Shown: positions 19,094 through 27,998 of the stretch, in pieces
Layout: each line of letters opens with the position of its first letter
How positions within the stretch are numbered: the stretch's first letter is position 1
Assembly: GCF_003666685.1 (NCBI RefSeq)
Contig: NZ_RCIZ01000010.1
Location: forward strand, 124,001-188,000
DNA length: 64,000 bases
Direction: 5' to 3'
Source of the DNA: Mesorhizobium sp. YM1C-6-2
Lineage (GTDB): Bacteria; Pseudomonadota; Alphaproteobacteria; Rhizobiales; Rhizobiaceae
Translations under genes and position numbers: made by a program
The notes under the pieces: generated by a model
The model's input: only the letters and a program-made list of their open reading frames with translations
The model's database searches: none
What the model was told of the DNA's origin: nothing

Positions 19094-19982
19094 GGCCCGA
19101 TTTCCGGTCAAGACTCGGCCTCCAGTCGTGGTCGGCGATGGCGATCTCAGCGGCGAGCCCGGCGAGCACGGCCTCGTCGACCGGCATCAGCGACGCCAGC
19201 GGGTCGGTGTATTTGGGCGTCGCCGCCATAAGCGCGCGCGTGTAGGCGTGTTGCGGGTCGGCGAACAGCGCCGCGGTATCGGCCTCCTCGACCACCTTGC
19301 CGGCATAGAGCACCGTCACCTTCTGGCTGATCTTGGCGACGACGCCGAGGTCGTGGGTAACGAACAGGATCGCCGTGCCGTGCTCCTTCTGAAGCTGGGC
19401 GATGAGTCTCAGAATCTGCTTCTGCACGGTGACGTCGAGCGCCGTCGTCGGCTCGTCGGCGACGATCAGGCGCGGCTCGGCCGCGAAGGCCGCCGCGATC
19501 AGCACGCGCTGGCGCATGCCGCCCGACAGTTCGTGCGGATAGGCGCGCATGACGCGGTCCGGTTCTCGGATATGCACCTCGTCGAGAAGCTGGCGCACGC
19601 GTTTGTCGGCACGGTCGGCCGCCCAGCCGAGGATGTGGACCAGCCGGTCGGTCATCTGCGGTCCGACGCGGCGCGACGGGTTGAGCGCGGTGAGCGGATC
19701 CTGCGGGATCAGCGCGGTCTTGGCCCCGATGACGCGCCGTCGCTCCTTGGCCGACAGCGCGCCGAGGTCGGCGCCTTCGAGCCGGATCGAGCCCTCGACG
19801 ATCTTCACGCTCGGCGGCAGCACGCCGAGCACAGCCTTGCCGATCATGCTTTTTCCCGCGCCGCTCTCGCCGACCAGCGCCCTGACTTCGCCGGGCTCGA
19901 CCGACAGCGACACCGAGCGCAGCACCCGCTGCCCGTTGCTGAGCGTCGCGCTGAGATTGGAGATGTCGAGGCAGGCGGTCAT
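19086..19982 (-). CDS. peptide/nickel-type ABC transporter ATPase (DppD/OppD-like)
   Basis: A 298-residue ATPase. Walker A is GESGAGKSM, where the usual second-position Thr/Ser region is followed by Met. The Q-loop is [14 protein letters not shown], the signature [12 protein letters not shown], Walker [13 protein letters not shown] and the switch [10 protein letters not shown]. The start ATG at 19982 overlaps the stop of the DppC-like gene (ATGA). It pairs with the adjacent DppF-like ATPase. Confidence 0.9.
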   Translation of the reverse strand: MTACLDISNLSATLSNGQRVLRSVSLSVEPGEVRALVGESGAGKSMIGKAVLGVLPPSVKIVEGSIRLEGADLGALSAKERRRVIGAKTALIPQDPLTALNPSRRVGPQMTDRLVHILGWAADRADKRVRQLLDEVHIREPDRVMRAYPHELSGGMRQRVLIAAAFAAEPRLIVADEPTTALDVTVQKQILRLIAQLQKEHGTAILFVTHDLGVVAKISQKVTVLYAGKVVEEADTAALFADPQHAYTRALMAATPKYTDPLASLMPVDEAVLAGLAAEIAIADHDWRPSLDRKSGHG

Positions 19983-20830
19983 CTCAGCACCGGATCGAAT
20001 CTGGCCTTCAACCCCTCGCCGAACTGGCTGAAGGAAAGCACGGTGAGGAAGAGCGTGATCAGCGGGAAGACCAGCACCCACCAGGCCTGATGGATCGACA
20101 GCCGGCCCTCGGCGATGATGCCGCCCCAGGTCGGGTCGTCGGTGGAGATGGAGAGGTTCACGAAGGAAAGGATCGCTTCCACGATCACCGCGATGCCCAT
20201 TTCGAGCGACAGCAGCGCGACGATGGACGGCAGCACGTTGGGCAGCACTTCCGACAGCATGATGCGGAAGCGCCCGAAGCCGGCGATCCTGGCGTTCTCG
20301 ACATAATCCATGCGCGACTGGCCCATCGCCTCGGCGCGGATGACGCGGCAGAAGCGCGTCCAGTCGATGACGGCGATGGCGATGATGACGGAGCTCAAGC
20401 CGGTGCCGAACACGGCGACCAGCAGGATGGCGAAGAGCACCGGCGGAAACGCCATCCAGATGTCGACGATGCGCGAGATGATGCGATCTGCCCAGCCACC
20501 GAAATAGCCGGCGATCAGACCGAGCGTCGAGCCGACGATGCAGGCGGCGAACGCCGCCGCGAAGGCGACGATGAAGGCGACGCGCCCGCCATAGATGATA
20601 CGCGACAGGAGGTCGCGCCCAAGGCTGTCGGTGCCGAGCCAGAAGCCGGGTTCGGCGCCCTGCATCCAGAAGGGCGGCAGCCGCTCGAACAGCAGATCCT
20701 GCGCCAGCGGGTCCTGCGGCGCAATCAGCGGCGCGAAGATCGCCGCGAGCAGCGCGACGAGAAGCCAGCCGCCGGCAAGCACCAGGCGGGCGTCGAAGCG
20801 GCGGCGGGGGAGGGCGCGCGCGTCAGCCAT
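19979..20830 (-). CDS. peptide/nickel-type ABC transporter permease (DppC-like)
   Basis: A 283-residue permease with an N-terminal membrane segment, the Dpp/OppC signature FWLGTDSLGRDLLSRIIYGGR, and about five further hydrophobic segments. The EAA loop is near YVENARIAGFGRFRIMLSEVLPN. It overlaps the DppB-like gene by eight bases and the DppD-like gene by four. It forms half of the membrane channel. Confidence 0.92.
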   Translation of the reverse strand: MADARALPRRRFDARLVLAGGWLLVALLAAIFAPLIAPQDPLAQDLLFERLPPFWMQGAEPGFWLGTDSLGRDLLSRIIYGGRVAFIVAFAAAFAACIVGSTLGLIAGYFGGWADRIISRIVDIWMAFPPVLFAILLVAVFGTGLSSVIIAIAVIDWTRFCRVIRAEAMGQSRMDYVENARIAGFGRFRIMLSEVLPNVLPSIVALLSLEMGIAVIVEAILSFVNLSISTDDPTWGGIIAEGRLSIHQAWWVLVFPLITLFLTVLSFSQFGEGLKARFDPVLR

Positions 20831-21830
20831 GCCTCAGCCTCGGATTGAGCAGCGCATACATCATGTCGACGGCGAGGTTGATCAGCACGAAGATCAGCGC
20901 GAAGACGAGCACGATGCCCTGGATCAGCGGCAGGTCGCGGTTGATCACCGCGTCGATCGCCATGTTGCCGAGCCCCTCATAGGAGAACAGCCGCTCGATG
21001 ATGACGGTGCCGCCGATCAGGAAGGTGAACTGCACGCCCACCAGCGTCAGCGTCGGCAGCGCCGCGTTCTTCAGCGCCTCGCGCAGGATGACCGAAGTCT
21101 CGGAGAACCCCTTGACCCTCGCCAGCGTTACATAGTCGAGTGTCATCACTTCCTTGAGCGACAGTTTCAGCAATTGCGAGATGATGGCGGCGAGCGGCAA
21201 AGCGAGCGCCAGCGCCGGCATGAACATGTGGCTGATCAGGTCCTTGGTCAGGTCGAGGCGCAGCCTGAGGATGCTCTCGAAGAGATAGAACTGCGTGACG
21301 AAGGGCAGTTCGAGCCGTGGCGACACACGGCCTGAAATCTCGAAGACCGGCCACAAGACACCGAACAGCAGGATGAGCGCCAGCCCCCACAGGAAGTCGG
21401 GGATCGAGAGCGCCGCGCCATTGGCGACGTCGATGCCGGCCTCGACCGCCGTGCCCTGTTCGCGCGCGCCGAGAATGGCGAGCGGCATGCCGATCAGAAG
21501 CGCTATGAGGAGCGCGACGGTTGCGAGCTCCAGCGTCGCCGGCAGCCGGTTGAGCACCAGGCTCATCACGTCCTGGCGGAGCGAGATCGAGGTGCCGAAA
21601 TTGCCTTGCAGCACGCCGGACAGCCAGATGAAATATTGCTCCACGATGGAGCGGTCGAGCCCGTAGAGCGCGCGCAGCCGGTCGATGTCGGCCTGGCTGG
21701 CGCCGGGCGGCAGCATCATGGCGATCGGATCGCCAGGCGCCACGCGGATGATGACGAACACCACCACCGACACGCCGAGCAGCGTGACGGCCATGGTCAG
21801 GAGCCGAACGAGGAACCGCTGCAGGATCAT
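20823..21830 (-). CDS. peptide/nickel-type ABC transporter permease (DppB-like)
   Basis: A 335-residue permease. The N terminus MILQRFLVRLLTMAVTLLGVSV and FVIIRVAPGDP are typical of DppB/OppB, as is the EAA-type loop YVTLARVKGFSETSVILREALKN. I took the ATG at 21830; a TTG six codons upstream is in frame. It follows the binding-protein gene after a 74-base gap containing a strong hairpin. Confidence 0.92.
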   Translation of the reverse strand: MILQRFLVRLLTMAVTLLGVSVVVFVIIRVAPGDPIAMMLPPGASQADIDRLRALYGLDRSIVEQYFIWLSGVLQGNFGTSISLRQDVMSLVLNRLPATLELATVALLIALLIGMPLAILGAREQGTAVEAGIDVANGAALSIPDFLWGLALILLFGVLWPVFEISGRVSPRLELPFVTQFYLFESILRLRLDLTKDLISHMFMPALALALPLAAIISQLLKLSLKEVMTLDYVTLARVKGFSETSVILREALKNAALPTLTLVGVQFTFLIGGTVIIERLFSYEGLGNMAIDAVINRDLPLIQGIVLVFALIFVLINLAVDMMYALLNPRLRHG

Positions 21831-21851
21831 ACTGCCCAACGTTATCAAAAG

Positions 21852-21889
21852 AACGCGCGCCGCCTTCTTTTGGAAGAGCGGCGCGCGTT
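21852..21889 (-). terminator. strong hairpin between binding-protein and permease genes (attenuator or mRNA-stabiliser)
   Basis: AACGCGCGCCGC (21852-21863) pairs perfectly with GCGGCGCGCGTT (21878-21889), and the 14-base interior can pair further. On the minus strand it is followed by CTTTT. It lies just after the solute-binding protein gene and before the permease gene. There such hairpins commonly raise binding-protein mRNA relative to the downstream permease message. Confidence 0.6.
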
Positions 21890-21904
21890 GATCTTATGCA
21901 GCCA

Positions 21905-23440
21905 TCAGGCCGGCGTCATCAGATGCGGCAGCAGCGCGCCGGATTTGTGCGGCACGACCTTGACGGTTTCCGAAAACACGATCGGCTGCGCGTACTGCAT
22001 CAGCGGCAGCACATAGGCGTTGTCGGCGATCAGCTTGCTGACGGCCTTCCAGCCGGCGATGCGCTTGGCCTCGTCCGGCTCGCCCCACAGCGGGTTGATC
22101 GCGTCGATGACGTCCTGGCCGTCCCAGACCGAGTGCGGGCTCGGCCCGTACATGGCGAAGCCGGTCGAGGTGGTCGGGTCGCCGATCGAGTTGCCCCAGT
22201 TGTAGAAGGCGGCGGGCGCGAGCTGGTCGGCGGCGCGCAGCTCGTAGTGCTTGGCGATCTCGTAGACCTCGATGTTCGCCTCGATGCCGACCTTGCGCCA
22301 CATGCCGACGATCGCCTGGATCATTTCGTAGTCCTTCGGCTTGAAGCCGCGCGTTGTCTGGATGGTGAACTTCACCGGGTTGTCGGTGGAGTAGCCCGAG
22401 GCCTTCAGCAGCTCGGCCGCCTTCTCCGGGTTGTATTCGACCTTGATCGTCTCGTCGAAGGCCTCATATTCCGGCGTCTCCAGCGTGTCGAGCGGCAGGC
22501 CGTAGCCGCGCAGCAGGCGGTCGACCAGCAGCTTCTTGTCGACCGACATGACGGCCGCCTTGCGGACATTCTCGTCCTTCATCACATCGATGTCGTTGAA
22601 GAAGATCATGCCGATGTCCGACACCGTCTCGGCCGAGCCGGCGAGCCCGTCCTTGGCGGTCAGCCGGTCATATTCCTCGTAGGGGATTTCGAGCGTGACG
22701 TGCGAGGAGCCCGACTCGATCTCGGCGACGCGGCTCGCCGCGTCGGTGACGAACTTGATCGTCACGTTCTCGAAGGCCGGCTTGCCGCCCCAGTAGTTGG
22801 GATTGGCCTTCAGCCGCACGAAGGCGTTCTGCTCGAATTTCTCGACCATGTAGGGGCCGGTGCCGATCGGCGCCTTCTCGAAACCTTCCGCGCCGACCTT
22901 CTCGTAATAGGCCTTGGGCAGCACGTAGCCGGTCAGGAACGACATCCACTTGAAATAGGTCGGGTCGAACTGGACGACGTCGGCGGTGATCTTGTTGCCG
23001 TCGATCTTGAAGTTGTTGACGTTCTTCCAGACGAACTGGATCGGGTTGCCCGTCTCTTCCTTGCCGGCGCGCTCCAGCGACCAGACGATGTCCTCGGCCG
23101 TGAAGGGCGAGCCGTCATGCCAGGTGACGCCCTCGCGCACCGTCATGTGCACAGTCTTCAGGTCGTCGGAGAAACCCCATTCGGTGAGCAGGCCGGGCGC
23201 CAGCGAGAGGTCGGGCTTCTGCAGGATGAACTGGTCGAACACCGACTGGTAGATGCCTTGGATGGTCGGGTTGACGGCCGAAGGGCCGGTGGTCGGGTCC
23301 CAGGAGGGCAGGTTGACGTTGTAGGCGATGACGAGTTCGTCCGCCTGCGCGAGGGCAATGTGCGGGATGGAAAATCCGGCCATCGCCGCGCCGGCGCCGG
23401 CCAGTTTCAGCACTGTTCGTCTGTTCGGGTTCTTGATCAT
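21905..23440 (-). CDS. peptide/nickel-type ABC transporter substrate-binding protein, Tat-type signal
   Basis: A 511-residue family-5 solute-binding protein. The N terminus NRRTVLKLAGAGAAMAG, followed by a hydrophobic segment and ALAQA, resembles a twin-arginine signal. Family hallmarks include REGVTWHDGSPFTAEDIVWS, KAPIGTGPYMVEKFE and RKAAVMSVDKKLLVDRLL. A GGGGAA site precedes the ATG at 23440. Despite the name, family-5 proteins bind peptides, opines, sugars, nickel complexes and other ligands. Neighbouring oxidoreductases and the island context point to a catabolic substrate. Confidence 0.92.
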   Translation of the reverse strand: MIKNPNRRTVLKLAGAGAAMAGFSIPHIALAQADELVIAYNVNLPSWDPTTGPSAVNPTIQGIYQSVFDQFILQKPDLSLAPGLLTEWGFSDDLKTVHMTVREGVTWHDGSPFTAEDIVWSLERAGKEETGNPIQFVWKNVNNFKIDGNKITADVVQFDPTYFKWMSFLTGYVLPKAYYEKVGAEGFEKAPIGTGPYMVEKFEQNAFVRLKANPNYWGGKPAFENVTIKFVTDAASRVAEIESGSSHVTLEIPYEEYDRLTAKDGLAGSAETVSDIGMIFFNDIDVMKDENVRKAAVMSVDKKLLVDRLLRGYGLPLDTLETPEYEAFDETIKVEYNPEKAAELLKASGYSTDNPVKFTIQTTRGFKPKDYEMIQAIVGMWRKVGIEANIEVYEIAKHYELRAADQLAPAAFYNWGNSIGDPTTSTGFAMYGPSPHSVWDGQDVIDAINPLWGEPDEAKRIAGWKAVSKLIADNAYVLPLMQYAQPIVFSETVKVVPHKSGALLPHLMTPA

Positions 23441-23501
23441 GTCTTGGTTCCCCAGATTGATTGCTTTTTTTCCGAATGTGTCGCCGTCCGGCGGCGATTG
23501 T

Positions 23502-23903
23502 CTACAGCGCCGCGGTTGCTTCGATCTCCACGAGGAAGTCGGGCAGCGCGAGCGCCTGCACGCCGATGAAGGTGTTCGCTGCCGGCACGACGCCGTCGTA
23601 GAAGGCCATGATCTCGCCGATGACCGGGCCGAGCTTGTCGGGCGAATGGTCGACGACATAGGTGCGCAGGCGCACGATGTCGGCGGGCGTGGCGCCTGCG
23701 TCGGCCAGCACGGCCTTGAGGTTTGCCAGCGCCTGCCGGGTCTGCGCGGCGAGGTCGCCGGGCCCGACCACTTCGCCGGCCTTGTTCCAGGCGACCTGGC
23801 CCGACAGATGAAGCGTGCGTCCGCCGTTCTGCTCCACCGCATGCGAGAAGCCGAACTGCGTCGACTCATACAGTGTCGCGGGGTTGATTGCCTTGCGTTT
23901 CAT
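23502..23903 (-). CDS. Rid-family (YjgF/UK114) protein
   Basis: A 133-residue single Rid domain: TLHLSGQVAWN, QTRQALANLKAVLADAG, DIVRLRTYVVDHSPDK and LVEIEATAAL. In alignment the catalytic Arg position falls on Asn or Ala (VPAANTFIGVQ, 106-116), so it is not a canonical RidA deaminase. A GGGAGG site precedes the ATG at 23903. It sits between the FAD oxidoreductase and the binding-protein gene in an apparent minus-strand operon starting at 25501. Confidence 0.85.
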   Translation of the reverse strand: MKRKAINPATLYESTQFGFSHAVEQNGGRTLHLSGQVAWNKAGEVVGPGDLAAQTRQALANLKAVLADAGATPADIVRLRTYVVDHSPDKLGPVIGEIMAFYDGVVPAANTFIGVQALALPDFLVEIEATAAL

Positions 23904-23926
23904 GGTCCTCCCTCGTCTTCGATCGA

Positions 23927-25501
23927 TCACGCGCCGCCGAGCTGTTGGGCGAGCATGAAGCCTGAGCCTGCACCCGTTCCGGCCCCGGGCCAAGTGGCCG
24001 CGCCGACAAGATGCAGATTCTGGATGGGCGTGTTCCAGCGGGCGTAACCGCGCGCCGGCCGGAAGAGAAAATTCTGCGAGATGTGATGGCTGCCGCAGAT
24101 CTGGTCGCCGCCGACGAGGTTGGGGTTGCCGCGCTCGAGATCGACCGGCGAGAACACCGCGCGTCCCAGGATCTTCTTGGCCAGTCCGGGCGCATGCGCC
24201 TCGATGAGCTGGAGGGCGCGGTCGGCATAGCGTTCCTTGATCGCGTCCCAATGGCCGGCCGCGATCTCGTCGGCCGCGTCGCCTTTCACTTCGGCCGGCA
24301 GGGCGCGCACCTGCACCCACAGCACATGCTTGCCCTCCGGCGCGCGGGACGGATCGACTGTTGTCGGCTGCCCCACCACCAGCACCGGCTCGTCCGGCAG
24401 CAGCCCGGCGACGGCCTGCTGGTAGGTCCGCGCCATCTGGTCGAGCGACGGCGCGACATGCACATAGGCGAACTTCTTCAGCTCATCGCCGGCTTTCCAG
24501 TCGGGCAGGCCGTCGAGCGCCAGATGGATCATCATCGTGCCCGACGCGTGACGGAACTTCTTCATCGCCATGTCGAAGCCGGCGTCGCCCGAGCCCTTTG
24601 GCAGGAGCTTGCCGGGCAGCGCGCCGGGCGCGACGCCGGCAATCACCGCTTTCGTTGCCCTGTGCGTCTCGCCATTGGCAAGCCTGATGCCGGTCGCCTT
24701 GCCGCCGGAGGTCAGAATCTCGGCGACCTCCGCGTCGTGGGCAATCTTGCCGCCGGCCGCGGTCAGCAGGCCCTCCAGCGCCATGATGATGGTGTCTGCG
24801 CCGCCCTTGCCGAGCACCATGCCGAAACTCTGGTTGGCCATGGATTCGAGATAGGGGAAGACGGCGCCGCCAGCGATGTCGGGGGCGAAGTCGAGATGCA
24901 TGCCCCAGGCGGCGAGCGTCGCCTTGACCTCAGGCGAGGCGAAGGTTTCGTCGAGCCATGCGCGCGGCGAGGAGAGCAGAAGCTTGCCGGTGTCGAGCGC
25001 GCCGGAAACGCCCTTCTTGCGCCAGAGGTTCCAGGCTGTGCCGGCGAGCGCGCGGCCGCTCATCGGCGAGCCGAGCAGGCGGAAGAGATGTTCTGCCTCG
25101 CCCATGAAACCGCCGACGAGACGCCGCCATGTATCGGCATCCTCGGTTGAGAATCCTGCGAGCCGGACCGCCGTCTTCTCGATGTCGGTGCTGACGCCGA
25201 ACCAGCGCCCGTCGGGGAAGACGGAGGCGAAGCAGTCGGCCACCGGAGCGAACTCCAGGCCCGCCGCTTTCAATTCATTTGCATATTTCTTGTGAAAAGC
25301 CGAACCGGCGAAGAGGCTCAGATTCATCGCGCCGAGGTCGTGGCGGAAGCCCGGCAGCGTCACTTCGCGAGTCTGGACGGCGCCGCCGCTGACGGGATTT
25401 CGTTCAAAGACCGCTGTTTTCCAGCCTTTGAGCGCCAAATGCGCCGCGCAGGCCAGACTGTTGTGGCCGGCACCGACGAATATGGCGTCGAACTCGCTCA
25501 C
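23927..25501 (-). CDS. phytoene-desaturase-like FAD oxidoreductase (CrtI/PYROXD2 type)
   Basis: A 524-residue two-dinucleotide-binding flavoprotein. The FAD motif FVGAGHNSLACAAHLALKGW is at residues 8-27. ERNPVSGGAVQTRE follows, and the C-terminal FAD-contact region reads LHLVGAATWPGAGTGAGSG. No signal peptide or membrane segment is evident. The family dehydrogenates or isomerises diverse hydrophobic substrates, so the reaction is unknown. The GTG at 25501 follows GGGGAGGGG. It is divergent from the metal-hydrolase gene and paralogous to the FAD gene at 26439, giving a pair around one promoter region. Confidence 0.85.
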   Translation of the reverse strand: MSEFDAIFVGAGHNSLACAAHLALKGWKTAVFERNPVSGGAVQTREVTLPGFRHDLGAMNLSLFAGSAFHKKYANELKAAGLEFAPVADCFASVFPDGRWFGVSTDIEKTAVRLAGFSTEDADTWRRLVGGFMGEAEHLFRLLGSPMSGRALAGTAWNLWRKKGVSGALDTGKLLLSSPRAWLDETFASPEVKATLAAWGMHLDFAPDIAGGAVFPYLESMANQSFGMVLGKGGADTIIMALEGLLTAAGGKIAHDAEVAEILTSGGKATGIRLANGETHRATKAVIAGVAPGALPGKLLPKGSGDAGFDMAMKKFRHASGTMMIHLALDGLPDWKAGDELKKFAYVHVAPSLDQMARTYQQAVAGLLPDEPVLVVGQPTTVDPSRAPEGKHVLWVQVRALPAEVKGDAADEIAAGHWDAIKERYADRALQLIEAHAPGLAKKILGRAVFSPVDLERGNPNLVGGDQICGSHHISQNFLFRPARGYARWNTPIQNLHLVGAATWPGAGTGAGSGFMLAQQLGGA

Positions 25502-25518
25502 TGCCCCTCCCCAATTTC

Positions 25519-25532
25519 CTTTAGGCTTAAAG
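25519..25532. promoter_or_regulatory. candidate operator in the divergent region, CTTTAGGCTTAAAG
   Basis: CTTTAGGCTTAAAG is a 14-bp palindrome with one mismatched pair, 17 bases upstream of the FAD gene GTG (25501) and 84 bases upstream of the hydrolase ATG (25617). It matches the site at 17496-17509 in 11 of 14 positions. Two GCATAT direct repeats follow at about 25544 and 25569 and may be a further binding element. Confidence 0.5.
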
Positions 25533-25616
25533 ATAATTGCAGATGCATATGTTTTCGTCTAGTAGCATATTGAGGGCCGATAGAGCCGCGAGACGCAAAC
25601 GACCAAGGGGAAACAC

Positions 25617-26408
25617 ATGGACACGCAGAAACTTCTCGGCGAATTCGCCAGCCAGCTTCTTTCGGGCGGCATCGAGGTGGTCGATCTCACCACCGTCCTC
25701 GGGCCCGACACCCCGCTGATCAAGCTGCCGCCGGAACTCGCGGTCGACACGCCCAAGGTCGAAATCCACACCATCTCGGCCTATGACAAGAACGGCCCGT
25801 GGTGGGCCTGGAACTGGCTGAAGCTCGGCGAGCATTCCGGCACCCACTTCGACGCGCCGCACCACTGGATATCGGGCAAGGACTACCCGGACGGCTCGAC
25901 CGACACGCTGCCCGTGCAGAAGCTGGTCGGCCCGGTCAACGTGCTCGACTTCTCCAAGGAAGCAGCCGCCGATCCCGACTTCCTGCTCACCGTCGACCAC
26001 ATCAAGGACTGGGAAGCCAAGCACGGCGCGATCAACCCGGGCGAATGGGTGGTGATGCGCACCGACTGGGACCGTTTCGGTAATTCGGAGGCCGAATTCC
26101 TGAACGCCAACGAGACAGGCCCGCATACGCCCGGCCCGACGGCCGAGGCGATCATCTACCTGATCGAAAAGGACGTCGCCGGCTGGGGCTCGCAGACGAT
26201 CGGCACCGACGCCGGCGCGGCGGGCGGCATGGAGCCGCCGTTCCCGGCCCACACGCTGATGCACAAGGCCAACAAGTATGGCCTCGCCAGCCTCTGCAAC
26301 CTCGACAAGCTGCCGCCCAAGGGCGCGGTCCTGATCGCCGCGCCGCTGAAGATCCAGAAGGGCACCGGCAGCCCCATCCGCGCGCTTGCGCTGGTGCCGA
26401 GGAAGTAG
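25617..26408 (+). CDS. cyclase-family metal hydrolase: kynurenine formamidase or isatin hydrolase
   Basis: A 263-residue protein of the KynB/isatin hydrolase (cyclase) family. The metal motif is HSGTHFDAPHHW (H73, H77, D79, H82/H83), and TPGPTAEAIIYLIEKDV and TIGTDAGAAGG are also family-like. Family members include arylformamidase, which converts N-formylkynurenine to kynurenine, and isatin hydrolase, which opens isatin to isatinate. Typical bacterial KynB is about 210 residues, and this protein is closer in length to isatin hydrolases. Both reactions feed anthranilate, the product handled by the first operon. The ATG at 25617 follows AAGGGGAAAC. It is first in a plus-strand operon with a FAD enzyme and MarR. 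Confidence 0.82.
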   Translation: MDTQKLLGEFASQLLSGGIEVVDLTTVLGPDTPLIKLPPELAVDTPKVEIHTISAYDKNGPWWAWNWLKLGEHSGTHFDAPHHWISGKDYPDGSTDTLPVQKLVGPVNVLDFSKEAAADPDFLLTVDHIKDWEAKHGAINPGEWVVMRTDWDRFGNSEAEFLNANETGPHTPGPTAEAIIYLIEKDVAGWGSQTIGTDAGAAGGMEPPFPAHTLMHKANKYGLASLCNLDKLPPKGAVLIAAPLKIQKGTGSPIRALALVPRK

Positions 26409-26438
26409 GGCGGTCGCGGAAGCGGAGGCGATGCTCGC

Positions 26439-27998
26439 ATGACCGCCCCGGATCACATCATCGTCGGCAGCGGCATCAATGCGCTGGTCTGCGCCGCCGT
26501 CCTTGGCAACAAGGGCGGCAAGGTGCTGCTGCTGGAGCGCAACGACCGCATCGGCGGCTGCATCCGCACCGATGAGATCATCGCGCCCGGTTTCGTCCAC
26601 GACGTGATGGCGACGACCTTTGTCCTGTTCATCACCTCGCCCGCCTATGCGGCGCTCGCCGCCGACCTTGGCCGCCACGGGCTGCAGTTCTGCAACGCTA
26701 AGGCCCCGACCGGCGTGCTGCGTCCCGACGGCAGCCATCTTGTCCAGCGCATGGACCGCCCGGCCAACATCGCCGCCTTCAAGGACGACGGTGCGCAATA
26801 TGCCGCCGATGTCGGCGACATCGAGAAGAACGCCGGGCTGCTGTTCGGCCTGCTCGGCGGCGGCTTGTGGACATATCCGACCTTCAAGCTGCTCGCTGGC
26901 GAAGCCTGGCGCAGGAAGCCGCGCAACCTCGCCGCCTTTCTTGGCGAGGCTCTGGTTCCGGCGCGCGGCTGGCTGGAGACGTCCTACCAATCCTACCTCT
27001 CCCGCGCGCTTTGGGCGCCCTGGGTGCTGCATGCGGGCCTCGGTCCCGAGGATGCGTTCTCCGGCCAGATCGCCAAGGTCATTGCCTTCGCGCTGGAGGC
27101 CGCCGGCGCGCCTGTCGTCAAGGGCGGTGCAAAAAACCTGCTCGCCGCCTTCGAGGCGCTCATCACGGAGAAGGGCGGCGTGATCCGCACGGAGGCCGAC
27201 GTCGCTTCTGTTATCGTCGAGGATGGCCGCGCCATCGGCGTCACCCTGACATCGGGTGAAACCGTCAGGGCGGCGAAGAGCGTCATCTGCTCGGTCACCC
27301 CGACGCAGCTTTACGAGCGCCTGCTCGGCCAGGCCGCGCCCGAGGCCGATCTCGACGCGACCAAGAAGTACCGATACGGCAAGGGCAATTTCCAGATCCA
27401 CTACGCGCTCGACCGGCCGCCGGTCTGGCCCGACGCGTCGCTTGGCGAGGTCGCGCTGCTGCACCTGACGCCGGGCCTCGATGGGGTGTCGAAAGCCTGC
27501 AACGAGGCCGCGCGGGGGATGCTGCCAGAAGTTCCGACCATCTGCGTCGGCCAGCCGCACGCGCTCGACCCGTCGCGCTGCCCGCCCGGCAAGGCGATCC
27601 TCTGGCTGCAGCTTCCGGAAGCGCCGCGTCACATCAAGGGTGACGCAGCGGGCAAGCTCGCCGTACCCGCCGACGGGCACTGGACCGAGGAGCTGCGCGA
27701 GGCCTATGCCGACCGCGCCGAGGCGATCCTCGCTTCTCACATCGACGGCTTCTCATCCACCGTGCTTGGCCGCCGTGCCTATTCGCCCGCCGATCTCGAG
27801 GCGATGAACGTCAACCTCGTCGGTGGCGACCCCTATGGTGGCTCGTCGGCCATCGATCAGTCCTTCCTCTGGCGGCCGTTCAAGTGGAGCCGCAACCACG
27901 AGACGTCGATCAAGGGCCTCTATCACATCGGTGCGTCGACCCATCCGGGCGCGGGGCTCGGTGGCGGCTCGGGCTTCCTCCTGGGGCAGAGGCTGTGA
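26439..27998 (+). CDS. phytoene-desaturase-like FAD oxidoreductase, second paralogue
   Basis: A 519-residue flavoprotein. The FAD motif is IIVGSGINALVCAAVLGNKG near the N terminus, followed by ERNDRIGGCIRTDE. The C-terminal motif is LYHIGASTHPGAGLGGGSG. It resembles the 23927-25501 protein throughout (for example NLVGGD, DPSR and PGAG blocks), so the two are paralogues. It starts 30 bases after the hydrolase stop and its stop overlaps the MarR start (TGATG). The reaction is unknown. Confidence 0.85.
   Translation: MTAPDHIIVGSGINALVCAAVLGNKGGKVLLLERNDRIGGCIRTDEIIAPGFVHDVMATTFVLFITSPAYAALAADLGRHGLQFCNAKAPTGVLRPDGSHLVQRMDRPANIAAFKDDGAQYAADVGDIEKNAGLLFGLLGGGLWTYPTFKLLAGEAWRRKPRNLAAFLGEALVPARGWLETSYQSYLSRALWAPWVLHAGLGPEDAFSGQIAKVIAFALEAAGAPVVKGGAKNLLAAFEALITEKGGVIRTEADVASVIVEDGRAIGVTLTSGETVRAAKSVICSVTPTQLYERLLGQAAPEADLDATKKYRYGKGNFQIHYALDRPPVWPDASLGEVALLHLTPGLDGVSKACNEAARGMLPEVPTICVGQPHALDPSRCPPGKAILWLQLPEAPRHIKGDAAGKLAVPADGHWTEELREAYADRAEAILASHIDGFSSTVLGRRAYSPADLEAMNVNLVGGDPYGGSSAIDQSFLWRPFKWSRNHETSIKGLYHIGASTHPGAGLGGGSGFLLGQRL

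Noticed and set aside
25617-26408. A firm kynB (kynurenine formamidase) call
   Set aside because: The protein is longer than usual KynB and lies in a different operon from kynA and kynU. Isatin hydrolase is equally plausible, so I gave no symbol.
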